From positions 116,582 to 180,581 of the forward strand of contig DIGJ01000010.1 of NCBI GenBank assembly GCA_002419585.1: a stretch of 64,000 bases of DNA, in the 5' to 3' direction. This DNA is from Lachnoclostridium sp. UBA5725. Lineage in GTDB: Bacteria; Bacillota; Clostridia; Lachnospirales; Lachnospiraceae. Positions 23,939 to 32,871 of the stretch are shown piece after piece (the first letter of the stretch is position 1; each line of letters begins with the position of its first letter). Position numbers and translations under genes: made by a program. The notes under the pieces were generated by a model. It searched no databases and was not told the origin of the DNA. It saw only the letters and a program-made list of their open reading frames with translations.

Positions 23939-25742
23939 GTTTAGAGAAGAGGATGCTTACAGTTTTGCGAGGAACCAAGGAATTGAAACAAAGATAAGCG
24001 GGAACGAACTAATGTTTAAGACATGCCCTTATTGCAGACCTAAAGCAACAAAAGGGAACACAAGGACGTTCTCGATCAATTTATCAACAGGTCAGTTTAA
24101 ATGTCTTAGAGCTAGCTGTGGCGTCACAGGCAATATGGTCACGATTGCGAAAGACTTTGGGTTTAGCTTAGGGACAGAGGTTGATGAATACTATTCCCCA
24201 AAGAAGAGATATAAAAGACTTAAGACTCCGGATAATCCAATTGTTCCAAAGCCAAGAGCTATTGAGTACTTAAATAGTCGCGGCATATCTGAAAGTACGG
24301 CAAAGCGATATGAAATAACAAACCAGACGGAACATGAGAATGTGCTTGTTTTCCCATTCTATGACGAGAACGGTAAACTGCAGTTTGTCAAATACCGCAA
24401 TACAAAGTATGATCCAGATAAAAACGAAAGTAAAGAATGGTGTGAAAAGGACTGTAAGCCGATTTTATTTGGAATGAAGCAGTGTGTTGGGTTTAAAAGG
24501 CTGATTGTAACAGAGGGCCAGATTGACAGCCTTTCTGTTGCGGAGGCAGGACTTGACAATGCGGTATCAGTTCCGACCGGATGCAATGGATTCACATGGG
24601 TACCTTATTGCTGGGATTGGGTTTCAAAGTTTGAAGAGATTGTTGTATTTGGAGACTTTGAAAAAAATCATATGACATTACTTGATGATTTCAAAAGACG
24701 GTTTCCGAATAAAATCAAAGCAGTACAAGAAAGTAATTACTTGGGCTGCAAAGATGCAAATGAGATTTTAAGAACTCATGGTAAAAAAGCCATTCTTGAT
24801 GCTGTGGAAAATGCACAGCCGTTACCGGTTAGAAGAGTAAAGGACTTATCTGATGTAAAACAAGTTGATATATATAAATTGCCAAAGCTAAAGACTGGCT
24901 TGTATGATCTTGACAAAATCCTTCATGGAGGTTTCCCATTTGGTCAAGTACATATAATCGCAGGAAAGCGCGGCGATGGTAAGAGTACATTAGCAAGTGA
25001 ATTAGTAGTAAATGCTACGGAGCAGGGATATAGGTCTTTTGTATACAGTGGTGAACTTCCGACATATCTATTCAAGTCATGGTTTGATTTTCAGACAGCT
25101 GGGAAAAATCATATCATTGAGAGTAGCAGGCCAGATGGATCTGTGAGCCGTATTATCTCTGATACAAACTCTACAATGATAAGCAACTGGTACCATGAGA
25201 AAGTTTTCGTCTATGATACAAGCATAATTGATGATGATGAACAGGAAGACCTTTTAAAGACGATAAAAGATTCCATAATGCAATATGGTACTAGGGTTAT
25301 ATTGATTGACAACCTTATGACAGCAATAGACCTAGATGCAGAGGAAGGAAGTAATACATATGACCGGCAAGGTAGATTCGTTAAGAAACTGGCTAAAATA
25401 GCCCTTAGATTTGATGTAGCAATATTCCTTGTTGCACATAAAAGAAAAAATAACTATTCAACCGATGCGAATGATGAGATATCGGGATCAGGAGATATTT
25501 CAAACCTTGCAGGTGTAATTATCAGTTATGACAGGGATAATGAACTGGAACCGTCTAAAAGAAGGTTGATTGTATCGAAGAACCGACTGATAGGAAAACT
25601 AGAACTGACCGGTTACATATTAAGCTATGATGAAAAATCAAAACGGATATATGGAGAAAAAGATGATTTGAATTTTCAATACGGTTGGGATAAGTCTGAT
25701 GGATTTGTAAGTGTAGATGAGGAGGAAACTCCGTTTGATTAG
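23928..25742 (+). CDS. Bifunctional primase-helicase (Twinkle/T7 gp4 type)
   Basis: 604 residues from ATG 23928 (AGGAGGG upstream; the in-frame ATG at 23892 lies in the previous gene). The N-terminal CHC2-like zinc finger has CPYC, then CLRASCG (about 32-62). The TOPRIM core has VTEGQIDSLSVAEAG near 193 and VFGDFEKNH. The C-terminal RecA/DnaB-like helicase has Walker A GKRGDGKST near 345, Walker B RVILIDNLM near 456, and the AHKRKNN arginine/His region. It makes primers and unwinds DNA for phage replication. Confidence 0.92.
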   Translation: MNYEFREEDAYSFARNQGIETKISGNELMFKTCPYCRPKATKGNTRTFSINLSTGQFKCLRASCGVTGNMVTIAKDFGFSLGTEVDEYYSPKKRYKRLKTPDNPIVPKPRAIEYLNSRGISESTAKRYEITNQTEHENVLVFPFYDENGKLQFVKYRNTKYDPDKNESKEWCEKDCKPILFGMKQCVGFKRLIVTEGQIDSLSVAEAGLDNAVSVPTGCNGFTWVPYCWDWVSKFEEIVVFGDFEKNHMTLLDDFKRRFPNKIKAVQESNYLGCKDANEILRTHGKKAILDAVENAQPLPVRRVKDLSDVKQVDIYKLPKLKTGLYDLDKILHGGFPFGQVHIIAGKRGDGKSTLASELVVNATEQGYRSFVYSGELPTYLFKSWFDFQTAGKNHIIESSRPDGSVSRIISDTNSTMISNWYHEKVFVYDTSIIDDDEQEDLLKTIKDSIMQYGTRVILIDNLMTAIDLDAEEGSNTYDRQGRFVKKLAKIALRFDVAIFLVAHKRKNNYSTDANDEISGSGDISNLAGVIISYDRDNELEPSKRRLIVSKNRLIGKLELTGYILSYDEKSKRIYGEKDDLNFQYGWDKSDGFVSVDEEETPFD

Positions 25743-25750
25743 GAGGATAT

Positions 25751-25996
25751 ATGTCAGAAGTTAAATTCGAGAAAGGTTCCGAAGAGTGGAATATGTTCAA
25801 TGAGTTTTGGAAGATGTGTCAAACATATTGGATTCCGCAAGATGGCGATGAGTATTGGAATCAGCTAACAAGGTCAGCTAAAGATTTTTATAAAAAGTAT
25901 AATAGCCCATTTGCAATGAAGCTGTCCATTCTTCTACTAGAGGAATGTGAGCGTAAGGATAAAATAAATCGTCCGAAATTAGATGCAAGTATGTAA
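25751..25996 (+). CDS. Small phage protein, 81 aa
   Basis: AGGAGGATAT precedes the ATG. The product MSEVKFEKGSEEWNMFNEFW has several aromatic residues (WKMCQTYWIPQDGDEYW) and ends EECERKDKINRPKLDASM. It lies between the primase-helicase and the ArpU-like regulator. Small proteins with an EEWxMFxxFWxMxQxYW pattern are frequent at this place in clostridial phages. No function is assigned. Confidence 0.65.
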   Translation: MSEVKFEKGSEEWNMFNEFWKMCQTYWIPQDGDEYWNQLTRSAKDFYKKYNSPFAMKLSILLLEECERKDKINRPKLDASM

Positions 25997-26013
25997 GTAA
26001 AGGAGGAATTGAT

Positions 26014-26427
26014 ATTACAGAAAAAGAACTGTTAGAATATCGAAAAATTAGGAAAGAGATAGCTGATTTAGAGAAAAGAAAGGAAAGACAGGAAACAAAG
26101 GATATTGATGTTGTATGCGGAAAGGTTAAATCATCAATGGTTGGCTTCCCGTACATAGAAACACACGTTGCCGTTCAAATGTATGATCCGCTGCAGGTGT
26201 GCGAAGCGGACAAGCTTATTATGATGTATAAGGAGAAGATAAACCAATTATATATAGAATTAAACAGACTGGAAGAGTTTATCGAAAAAATACCAGATTC
26301 TGAAATACGTCAAATTTTTCGATACCGGTTTATAGATGGGAAGAAGCAAAGGGAGATTGCAAGATTGATACATTTAGATCAAAGCAGGGTATCAAGAAAA
26401 ATTATAGATTACTTGAAAGACGCATAA
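26014..26427 (+). CDS. DUF1492/ArpU-like late-gene regulator with a probable ATT start
   Basis: The frame is open from well upstream of the first ATG (26137). A strong AGGAGG at 26001-26006 lies 7 bp before ATT 26014, and no ATG/GTG/TTG is in frame nearby. From ATT the product begins with the DUF1492-like coiled coil (TEKELLEYRKIRKEIADLE) that the family needs; it would be lost from ATG 26137. The C-terminus is a sigma-70-region-4-like HTH (IRQIFRYRFIDGKKQREIAR, then LIHLDQSRVSRKI). 137 residues. It probably activates the late operon. Confidence 0.75.
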   Translation: MTEKELLEYRKIRKEIADLEKRKERQETKDIDVVCGKVKSSMVGFPYIETHVAVQMYDPLQVCEADKLIMMYKEKINQLYIELNRLEEFIEKIPDSEIRQIFRYRFIDGKKQREIARLIHLDQSRVSRKIIDYLKDA

Positions 26428-26522
26428 AACGCATAAAAAACTGTGTTATAATTTAAGATGTGAAGTTGGACGATTGTTCGACCTCCACTTGAGAGAACCC
26501 TTATAATTATTTATACTACCCT

Positions 26523-26563
26523 AAAAAGAGCTGCTAGAGAACATCTAGGTGGCTCTTTTATTG
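26523..26563 (+). terminator. Terminator after the early/replication region
   Basis: AAAAGAGC, CTAGA / TCTAG, GCTCTTTT form a long two-part stem with a short loop, ending in T4. It separates the DUF1492-like gene from the next promoter. Confidence 0.75.
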
Positions 26564-26589
26564 TAAAAAAATACGTATTGTTGTATAAT
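26561..26589 (+). promoter_or_regulatory. Promoter for the zinc-ribbon gene
   Basis: TTGTAA (26561), a 17-bp spacer and TATAAT (26584), starting immediately after the terminator and 29 bp before ATG 26618. Confidence 0.65.
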
Positions 26590-26617
26590 AATGGAAAATT
26601 ATAAGGGGGATTATTGC

Positions 26618-26938
26618 ATGGCTTGGTTAAGTAAAATAAGGAATGATGAGGTGCTACAACAGAACGGTGTAGTTGAAGAAATATCGATGTGTTCTAGTTG
26701 TGGTAAAGAGATAAAAAAAGGTGGAATGTGGGCTCTCGGTAACAATCAATATATTGCTATATGTGAAAATTGTGCGTCAATATTACTTGATTTATATATT
26801 GACACAATGCAAGACAGTGGTAAATACGATGGATTAACAGACCACGAGATTATGAGTAAAATTACAGGTGAATGTCAAAATAGGTATGTTCGCAAGGTTC
26901 GCAAGAAGGGTGAGTTTAATAACAAATGTACATTTTAA
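26618..26938 (+). CDS. Small zinc-ribbon protein, 106 aa
   Basis: ATG 26618 is chosen because AAGGGGGA lies 7 bp upstream; ATG 26591 overlaps the -10 box and would be untranslated leader. The protein carries CSSCGKEI, then CENCA, a four-cysteine zinc-binding pair about 27 residues apart, and a basic tail (RYVRKVRKKGEFNNK). It has its own promoter and a weak hairpin downstream (AGCACC/GGTGCT at 26948). Expression may therefore be independent of the lytic operons. Function unknown. Confidence 0.65.
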   Translation: MAWLSKIRNDEVLQQNGVVEEISMCSSCGKEIKKGGMWALGNNQYIAICENCASILLDLYIDTMQDSGKYDGLTDHEIMSKITGECQNRYVRKVRKKGEFNNKCTF

Positions 26939-27043
26939 TAGAGCAGTAGCACCTCCGAGGGTGCTCCTTGTTATATACAAATAATATTAGACATAATGCA
27001 CAAAAATCTATGTTGGGAATTAGTAAATAACAACAAATAATGT

Positions 27044-27072
27044 TTGCTAAAATGAATAAATTATAATATAAT
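27044..27072 (+). promoter_or_regulatory. Promoter for a small membrane gene
   Basis: TTGCTA (27044), a 17-bp spacer and TATAAT (27067), 50 bp before ATG 27122. Confidence 0.5.
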
Positions 27073-27121
27073 GAGTTAATCAAATAAATTATTTGAAATA
27101 CAACTTAATAAGGAGGGCAAT

Positions 27122-27232
27122 ATGTTATTTTTGTACATATTATTTGCTTTCTTAGCATTACCTTGTCTTATCATATATTATGGTATAGCACTATGGTTCT
27201 GGAATTGGCTAAGAAGACAGAAGCACAAATAG
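27122..27232 (+). CDS. 36-aa single-span membrane protein
   Basis: AAGGAGGGCAAT precedes the ATG. The product MLFLYILFAFLALPCLIIYY continues GIALWFWNWLRRQKHK: one hydrophobic span followed by an aromatic belt and a positively charged tail. It forms its own small transcription unit (promoter at 27044, terminator at 27355) inside the prophage. A membrane-active or regulatory role is possible. Confidence 0.55.
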   Translation: MLFLYILFAFLALPCLIIYYGIALWFWNWLRRQKHK

Positions 27233-27354
27233 CACAAGGGTAATAATTGTTTCTGCACTTATCCCTGCAACAAGTTATCATTTTGTGATGGCTAAGGGGT
27301 AAGCGCACCCTTCTTAATTATAAATAATATTACTCAATGTTTTCCTTTAAGAGC

Positions 27355-27450
27355 AATCGAGTCGTAATTACTTGAAATAGAGTTACGACTCGATTTTATT
27401 TAATAATAGAAAACAAGTACATTGGAACCTTGAAGGGTTCCTTTTTCTTT
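27355..27450 (+). terminator. Two intrinsic terminators ahead of the terminase gene
   Basis: First: a perfect 13-bp stem AATCGAGTCGTAA/TTACGACTCGATT with TTATTT (27355-27400). Second: GGAACC/GGGTTCC with TTTTTCTTT (27424-27450). The second lies only 30 bp before the terminase start, so late transcripts that come from upstream must read through or be antiterminated. Confidence 0.8.
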
Positions 27451-27479
27451 ATCTAAACCAACGTGTGGGAGGTGATAGA

Positions 27480-29624
27480 TTGGCTAGGGCGCCGGATGAA
27501 AGAGTAAAACAAGCATATGAACTATATAAGTCTGGAATGAAGTTAGTTGAGATTGCAAGTCAACTAAGCGTACCGGATGGTACAGTGAGAAGGTGGAAAA
27601 GTACATATGGATGGGATAGCGAACGTTCGGATAAAAAAAGCGAGCGTTCGGAAAAGAAAAAGAACGAAAAGAATAATAAACAAGAGCCTATTGATGATGG
27701 AACAAGGGAAACGATGTTAAATGAAAACCTTACCCATGAGCAAAGGCTTTTTTGTATTTACTACAGTAAGATATTTAATGCAACACAGGCTTATCAAAAA
27801 GCTTATCAATGCAGTTATGAAAACGCATCATCACATGCATGGGAACTGTGGGATAATGTGGAAATAAAAAAAGAGGTAGCAAGGCTTAATGAGAAAAAAA
27901 GACAACAGGTAGTAGCAAGTGCTGATGATCTAATAGAGTTACATATGCGAATTGCATTTTCTGACATTGGTAACTACATTTCATTCGGCAGAGAAGAAGT
28001 TCCAGTTATGACAATGTTTGGACCAATGATAGATAAGAACACCAAAAAGCCAATAACAAAAGAAGTGAATACAGTAAAAGCCAATGAATCAACCAATGTA
28101 GACACACAGATAATCCAAGAGGTAAAGCAAGGCAAAGATGGCTTTTCTATAAAACTTGCAGATAAGCAAAAATCACTTGATTGGTTGGAAAGATTCTTTC
28201 TTATGAATCCAATGGATAGGCACAAGATTGAATTTGACAATGCTAAATTAGCCTTGGAACAAAAGAAGCTTGAACCAGACGAATCAACAATAGGTGCAAG
28301 ATACAATGGTATTCCAGCTACAATGATTGCCCCGGCATTTATAAAGGTTGTTCATGACATAGAAGAACAGCTCTATAATGAATATGTGTTCCCCGGTGGA
28401 AGAGGTTCCACAAAATCCTCATTCATTTCATTGGAAATAATTGATTTATTAGAAAAGAATCCTGATATGCACGCTGCTGTGTTTAGGCAAGTAGGACAGA
28501 CATTAAGGGATTCTGTTTACGCTCAAATGTGTTGGGCGATATCAGCTTTAGGATTAGAGGATGAATATAAGTGCAATGTTTCCCCTATGGAGATTACAAA
28601 GAAAAACACAGGGCAAAAGATATTCTTCCGTGGCAATGACGATCCGATGAAGTCAAAAGGTATCAAAGCACCGGCACTTAAAAAAGAAGCAATAAGACGA
28701 ATAAAGGTAAACAGAGAAAAGCTAAGCGGAATAGATAAACCAAGTTCAATGAAAGTTGAGAATGGTTACATAGGTATTCTGTGGTTTGAAGAGTTAGACC
28801 AGTTCAAAGGAGCCGAAGCTGTCAGAACAGTAACGCAATCTGTTGTGCGTGGTGGAGAAAAGACATATATATTTAAATCATTCAATCCACCAAAGAGCGC
28901 AAACAACTGGGCGAATAAATACATTAAGATACCAAAGCAAGGTATGTTAGTTACATTTAGCAATTACTTAGATGTTCCAAAACAATGGCTTGGTAAACCG
29001 TTTCTTGATGAAGCGGAGTATCTAAAAGAGGTTAATCCTACTGCTTATGAAAACGAGTATATGGGGGTTGCTAATGGTACTGGTGGAAATGTATTTGATA
29101 ATGTCGAAATAAGAGCCATCACGGACGAGGAAATAAAACGATTCGATAGAGTTCTTAATGGAGTTGACTGGGGATGGTATCCCGACCTTTATGCATTTAC
29201 AAGAACGGCATACGAACCAGCACAACACAGACTGTATATTTGGCAAGAGTACACTTGTAATAAGCAAAGCAACGAAAGTACATATAAGAAACTGGTTGAG
29301 TTAGGAATAACACCAAATGATTTAATAACTTGCGATTCTGCCGAAAATAAATCGGTTGGTGATTATCGTTCTTATGGTTTGCTTGCAAGAGGTGCTGAAA
29401 AGGGACCTGGATCAAGAGAGTATTCTTATAAATGGCTACAGTCATTAAAAGAAATTGTCATTGATAATTCAAGATGCCCTGTTGCAGCACAAGAGTTCCT
29501 TGATTATGAATACGAGAGAGACAAGGACGGTAATGTTATTAGTGGTTATCCAGATGGAGACGATCATGTTATAGATTCAGTAAGATATGCTACAGAGAGC
29601 ATATGGAAGAAGAGGGGGCAATAA
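27480..29624 (+). CDS. Terminase, fused small and large subunits
   Basis: 714 residues from TTG 27480 (GGGAGGTGAT 7 bp upstream); the GTG at 27465 overlaps that ribosome site. The first ~150 residues are a TerS-like DNA-binding region: ARAPDERVKQAYELYKSGMK, then LVEIASQLSVPDGTVRRWKS and an FNATQAYQKAY HTH. From about 290 it is a PBSX-type TerL with Walker A GGRGSTKSS near 306 and Walker B GILWFEELDQ near 432. Nuclease acidic residues lie in VDWGWYPD (561), TCDSAE (617) and DDHVIDSVRY (693). A single chain recognises, cuts and packages phage DNA. Confidence 0.9.
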   Translation: MARAPDERVKQAYELYKSGMKLVEIASQLSVPDGTVRRWKSTYGWDSERSDKKSERSEKKKNEKNNKQEPIDDGTRETMLNENLTHEQRLFCIYYSKIFNATQAYQKAYQCSYENASSHAWELWDNVEIKKEVARLNEKKRQQVVASADDLIELHMRIAFSDIGNYISFGREEVPVMTMFGPMIDKNTKKPITKEVNTVKANESTNVDTQIIQEVKQGKDGFSIKLADKQKSLDWLERFFLMNPMDRHKIEFDNAKLALEQKKLEPDESTIGARYNGIPATMIAPAFIKVVHDIEEQLYNEYVFPGGRGSTKSSFISLEIIDLLEKNPDMHAAVFRQVGQTLRDSVYAQMCWAISALGLEDEYKCNVSPMEITKKNTGQKIFFRGNDDPMKSKGIKAPALKKEAIRRIKVNREKLSGIDKPSSMKVENGYIGILWFEELDQFKGAEAVRTVTQSVVRGGEKTYIFKSFNPPKSANNWANKYIKIPKQGMLVTFSNYLDVPKQWLGKPFLDEAEYLKEVNPTAYENEYMGVANGTGGNVFDNVEIRAITDEEIKRFDRVLNGVDWGWYPDLYAFTRTAYEPAQHRLYIWQEYTCNKQSNESTYKKLVELGITPNDLITCDSAENKSVGDYRSYGLLARGAEKGPGSREYSYKWLQSLKEIVIDNSRCPVAAQEFLDYEYERDKDGNVISGYPDGDDHVIDSVRYATESIWKKRGQ

Positions 29625-29626
29625 TA

Positions 29627-30991
29627 ATGTTTGAAAGAATTGTTGCTTTTGCAAAGGAGGTTATCAAGAAAATGTTTCCGGTTAAAACAATACAGAAAGT
29701 AATAAACAATGATATCTCCATAACTCAAAAGATGGTGGATAAAATAGCGGAATGGGGAGCAATGTATCGCGGTGAAGCTCCTTGGGTGGATAATGATTCT
29801 ATCTATTCGTTAAGGTTAGAGCAGGGAATTGTTAGAGAGTTCGCAAATGTTACTCTAAACGAAATGACTTCGAAGGTATCAAATGCCAAGTTAGATGCAT
29901 TATATCAATCAGCTATCAAGGACTTAAACGAAAACTTACAAAGTGGTTTAGCACTAGGAGCCTTTATCATTAAACCATTAGGCGAGGGAAAGGTAGAATA
30001 TGTTACGCAAGAAAACTTTATCCCTGTTGAATTTGATGCAAGAGGAAGATTGACAAAGGTTGTATTTGTCGCGACAAAACGCATAGCTGATGATAACTAC
30101 TATTTTCGCTTTGAGTATCATTCTTTAGATAAGAGCGGTCTAACAATCACGAATAAGGCATACCACAGCCGAAGTATCACAGATTTAGGCACAGAAGTAT
30201 CACTCGAAACGATTGAGGAATGGAGCAAATTACCACCAGCTATCAATTATCCACTAATGACAAAGCCTGATTTCGGTTATTATCGTAATCCAGTCAAAAA
30301 TACAATCGATGGATCATTTAATGGAGTATCAATCTTTGATTCTGCCAAATGGCTAATCAAACAGGCTGATACACAGTTCGGACGCATTAATTGGGAATTT
30401 GAAAGCGGCGAAAGAGCAGTACATGTTGACATAACAGCTATAAAGCCAAATACAAGCATGACAAAAGAGCAGAAATTCAATGTTGCGAGCTTGAATAAAA
30501 GGCTTTACAGAGGATTGGATATACAAGCTGGTAATGGAAAAGAACTGTTCGATGTATTTTCACCAGAGTTTAGAGAGCAATCTCTATTAAATGGGATGGA
30601 AGACTACAAGCGTAATATTGAGTTCTCAGTTGGATTGTCATTTGGCGATATTTCAAACCCTGCAGTAATTGAAAAGACGGCTACAGAGGTTATGGCAGCT
30701 AAGAAGCGAAAATATAACACGGTTACTGCTATTGAGGACAATCTTAGAGAGTGCTTAAGTGATCTTGTAGATGCGTTAGCGTTTTACAACGGACTTTCAA
30801 CAACTGGATACGAGTATATTTGCGATTTTAAAGACAGTATTCTTGTAGATGAAGAAACAGAGAGAGCACAAGATAAAGCGGACGTTGCAATCGGGGCTAT
30901 GTCGTTGGTTGAATATCGTATGAAATGGTACCATGAAGATGAAGCCACGGCAAAAAAGATGATTCCACAACAAGCGGATGTTATTCCTTAG
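29627..30991 (+). CDS. Portal protein (SPP1 gp6-like)
   Basis: 454 residues from ATG 29627, 2 bp after the terminase stop (AGGGGGC upstream); an in-frame start at 29603 overlaps terminase. Features are the MYRGEAPWVD segment, the RLEQGIVREFANVTLNEM helix, a beta-rich wing, and an acidic C-terminus (VDEETERAQDKADVAIGAMS) usual for SPP1-type portals. It forms the dodecameric channel for DNA entry at the head vertex. Confidence 0.9.
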   Translation: MFERIVAFAKEVIKKMFPVKTIQKVINNDISITQKMVDKIAEWGAMYRGEAPWVDNDSIYSLRLEQGIVREFANVTLNEMTSKVSNAKLDALYQSAIKDLNENLQSGLALGAFIIKPLGEGKVEYVTQENFIPVEFDARGRLTKVVFVATKRIADDNYYFRFEYHSLDKSGLTITNKAYHSRSITDLGTEVSLETIEEWSKLPPAINYPLMTKPDFGYYRNPVKNTIDGSFNGVSIFDSAKWLIKQADTQFGRINWEFESGERAVHVDITAIKPNTSMTKEQKFNVASLNKRLYRGLDIQAGNGKELFDVFSPEFREQSLLNGMEDYKRNIEFSVGLSFGDISNPAVIEKTATEVMAAKKRKYNTVTAIEDNLRECLSDLVDALAFYNGLSTTGYEYICDFKDSILVDEETERAQDKADVAIGAMSLVEYRMKWYHEDEATAKKMIPQQADVIP

Positions 30992-31002
30992 GAGGTCGAT
31001 AC

Positions 31003-31083
31003 ATGAAAACAGTTTTATTACCAATAGTCAAGCTTTTAAACAAGATTCTAGCGCACGTTAATAATAAGCTAAAGAGGCGGTGA
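31003..31083 (+). CDS. 26-aa basic peptide between portal and MuF protein
   Basis: GGAGGTCGATAC precedes ATG 31003. The product MKTVLLPIVKLLNKILAHVN ends NKLKRR: amphipathic and cationic. The stop is 4 bp before the MuF gene. The ribosome site is good and the length tiny; it may be real or a translational spacer. Confidence 0.4.
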   Translation: MKTVLLPIVKLLNKILAHVNNKLKRR

Positions 31084-31087
31084 TTGA

Positions 31088-32602
31088 ATGTTCACACCAT
31101 CCGATTTAGAGCTTATGCCAAAGGAAATTGAGCAATTATATGCTGATTTGGAAATGCGCATTATGCAAGATGTGGTTAGGCGTATTAAGATAAATGGAGA
31201 AGTCACAAGGTCGGCAGATTGGCAGATTAATCGGCTGCACGAATTGGGAGAAAGTAAGAAAACAATACAGAAGTACTTAAAAGATTCTCTTAACTTAAGC
31301 CAAATAGAAATTAATAAGATATATGAAGACGCAATTGCTTCTGGTTATGCAAGGTCAGAAGAACTTTATAGCAAGACAGGGAAGCAATTCATCAAGTACA
31401 AAAATAACAAGGTATTACAGCAATACATTTCAGCCGTAAGGCAACAAACACTTGATGATTTCAAGAATATCACTCAGTCTCTTGGATTCGCTGAAAAGAT
31501 AAATGGTAGGATTCAGTTTACAGAGCTTGCAGACTTCTACCAAAAAACATTAGATTCAGCGATGGTAGATATTTCATCTGGTGCCTTTGATTACAACACG
31601 GTAGTAAAGCGAACAATATCCACTATGACAAATAGCGGATTGCGTTCCGTTGATTATGCTACTGGATGGAACAATCGAATTGAGGTAGCCGTAAGACGTG
31701 CGGTTATGACAGGTGTTACGCAGGTAACAGGAAAGATTAACGAGGATAACGCAAAAGAGTTAGATACAGAACATTTTGAGGTATCTTGGCACGCAGATGC
31801 AAGGCCTACTCACCAAGTATGGCAAGGAAAGGTGTATAAAAAGGACGAATTAGAAAGCATATGTGGATTAGGAACTGTTAGCGGTCTTGGCGGTGCAAAT
31901 TGTAGGCATACATACTATCCTTTCATCCCTGGCATATCTGAACGTTCATATACGGATGAACAACTTGCCAATATGAATAAAAAAGAGAATGAAAAGGAGT
32001 CATTCGGCGGTAAAGAGTATACTTCATATGAAGCATCACAACGTATGCGCAATATGGAAGCTGCTATGAGGGCGCAACGAGCAAAAATAAAGCTACTAAA
32101 TGATGCTGGCGTAGACGATGAAAGTATAATTGAAGCAAAGTGCAAGTATAGAGCAATAAGTAACCAATATGCTTCGTTTGCTAAAGAAATGGGTTTGCCA
32201 CAAGAAAGGCAACGTGTTTTAATGGATGGAGCAGGTAGGTTAATATCGGGAAAAACACCAGTGGTAATTAAGCAGAGAGATATTAATATTCATAGGAGTG
32301 TCGGTGCTGCAGCAAAAAATTATGACGTGAAGCTACCAGATGGAGGGATAACAAAGCTTACCGAAGGAACCAAAATAACCAAGGTTTATACATTTGCAGG
32401 GAAGGGAACAAATCGAAAGATTAATGTTGCTGAACACCTTGAAAAGCAGTATAATGTACCTGCAAGCGAATGGAAAAAGGTCAGGGGAGATGGATATGTC
32501 GATGATAGCGATAAAAGTCGACACGTTGAACTACACTGGTTTGAATCTGAACCAACTGGAAGAATCAAAATGAAAGTAAAGAGGTATTTTGATGAAGGTT
32601 AA
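31088..32602 (+). CDS. MuF-type minor capsid protein with C-terminal toxin-like domain
   Basis: 504 residues. The N-terminal and central parts match phage minor capsid/head morphogenesis proteins (SPP1 gp7, Mu gpF). The MuF core ends with VSWHADARPTHQVWQGKVYK, then GLGTVSGLGGANCRHTYYP near 280. A helical linker (300-385) follows. After SGKTPVVIKQRD (about 392) comes a distinct ~110-residue module (INIHRSVGAAAKNYDVKLPD, GKGTNRKINVAEHL, VELHWFESEPTGRIKMKVK) not needed for capsid function. MuF proteins with C-terminal polymorphic toxins are known in temperate phages. This tail with the small overlapping gene downstream fits that plan. Toxicity is inferred. Confidence 0.82.
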   Translation: MFTPSDLELMPKEIEQLYADLEMRIMQDVVRRIKINGEVTRSADWQINRLHELGESKKTIQKYLKDSLNLSQIEINKIYEDAIASGYARSEELYSKTGKQFIKYKNNKVLQQYISAVRQQTLDDFKNITQSLGFAEKINGRIQFTELADFYQKTLDSAMVDISSGAFDYNTVVKRTISTMTNSGLRSVDYATGWNNRIEVAVRRAVMTGVTQVTGKINEDNAKELDTEHFEVSWHADARPTHQVWQGKVYKKDELESICGLGTVSGLGGANCRHTYYPFIPGISERSYTDEQLANMNKKENEKESFGGKEYTSYEASQRMRNMEAAMRAQRAKIKLLNDAGVDDESIIEAKCKYRAISNQYASFAKEMGLPQERQRVLMDGAGRLISGKTPVVIKQRDINIHRSVGAAAKNYDVKLPDGGITKLTEGTKITKVYTFAGKGTNRKINVAEHLEKQYNVPASEWKKVRGDGYVDDSDKSRHVELHWFESEPTGRIKMKVKRYFDEG

Positions 32603-32771
32603 ATATATTGGTGAAAGCGATCCGGTAATGCTTATAAATGGAAAAACATACGAATGTCTTGCTCAAGAGCATGACCGATATAGGGTCATTGATGAGGAAG
32701 GATATGACGAAGAAGAGGAACTTCAAGGTTATTTGTACCCAGTTACATTGTTTGAAGTAGTTGAAGAATAA
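32592..32771 (+). CDS. Small acidic protein, candidate immunity partner of the MuF toxin-like tail
   Basis: 59 residues from ATG 32592, overlapping the MuF gene by 11 bp. MKVKYIGESDPVMLINGKTY, then ECLAQEHDRYRVIDEEGYDE, ending YLYPVTLFEVVEE: a probable SH3-like small beta-barrel with strong negative charge. Overlap with a basic toxin-like tail and a terminator right after it suggest a toxin/immunity pair. No direct evidence for neutralisation. Confidence 0.6.
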   Translation: MKVKYIGESDPVMLINGKTYECLAQEHDRYRVIDEEGYDEEEELQGYLYPVTLFEVVEE

Positions 32772-32772
32772 A

Positions 32773-32846
32773 CCATCTGCCTAATTGGTAGGTGGTATTT
32801 TTATACTCAAAATTCAGCACCTTACTTTTGTAGGTGCTTTTGTAAT
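32773..32846 (+). terminator. Two consecutive terminator hairpins
   Basis: ACCATCTGCC/GGTAGGTGGT (G-U pairs allowed) with TTTTTAT at 32773-32802, then AGCACCT-AC/GT-AGGTGCT with TTTTG at 32816-32846. They close the MuF toxin-like unit. Confidence 0.65.
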
Positions 32847-32871
32847 GCAAAAAAAGTAGGAGGTGAATACA

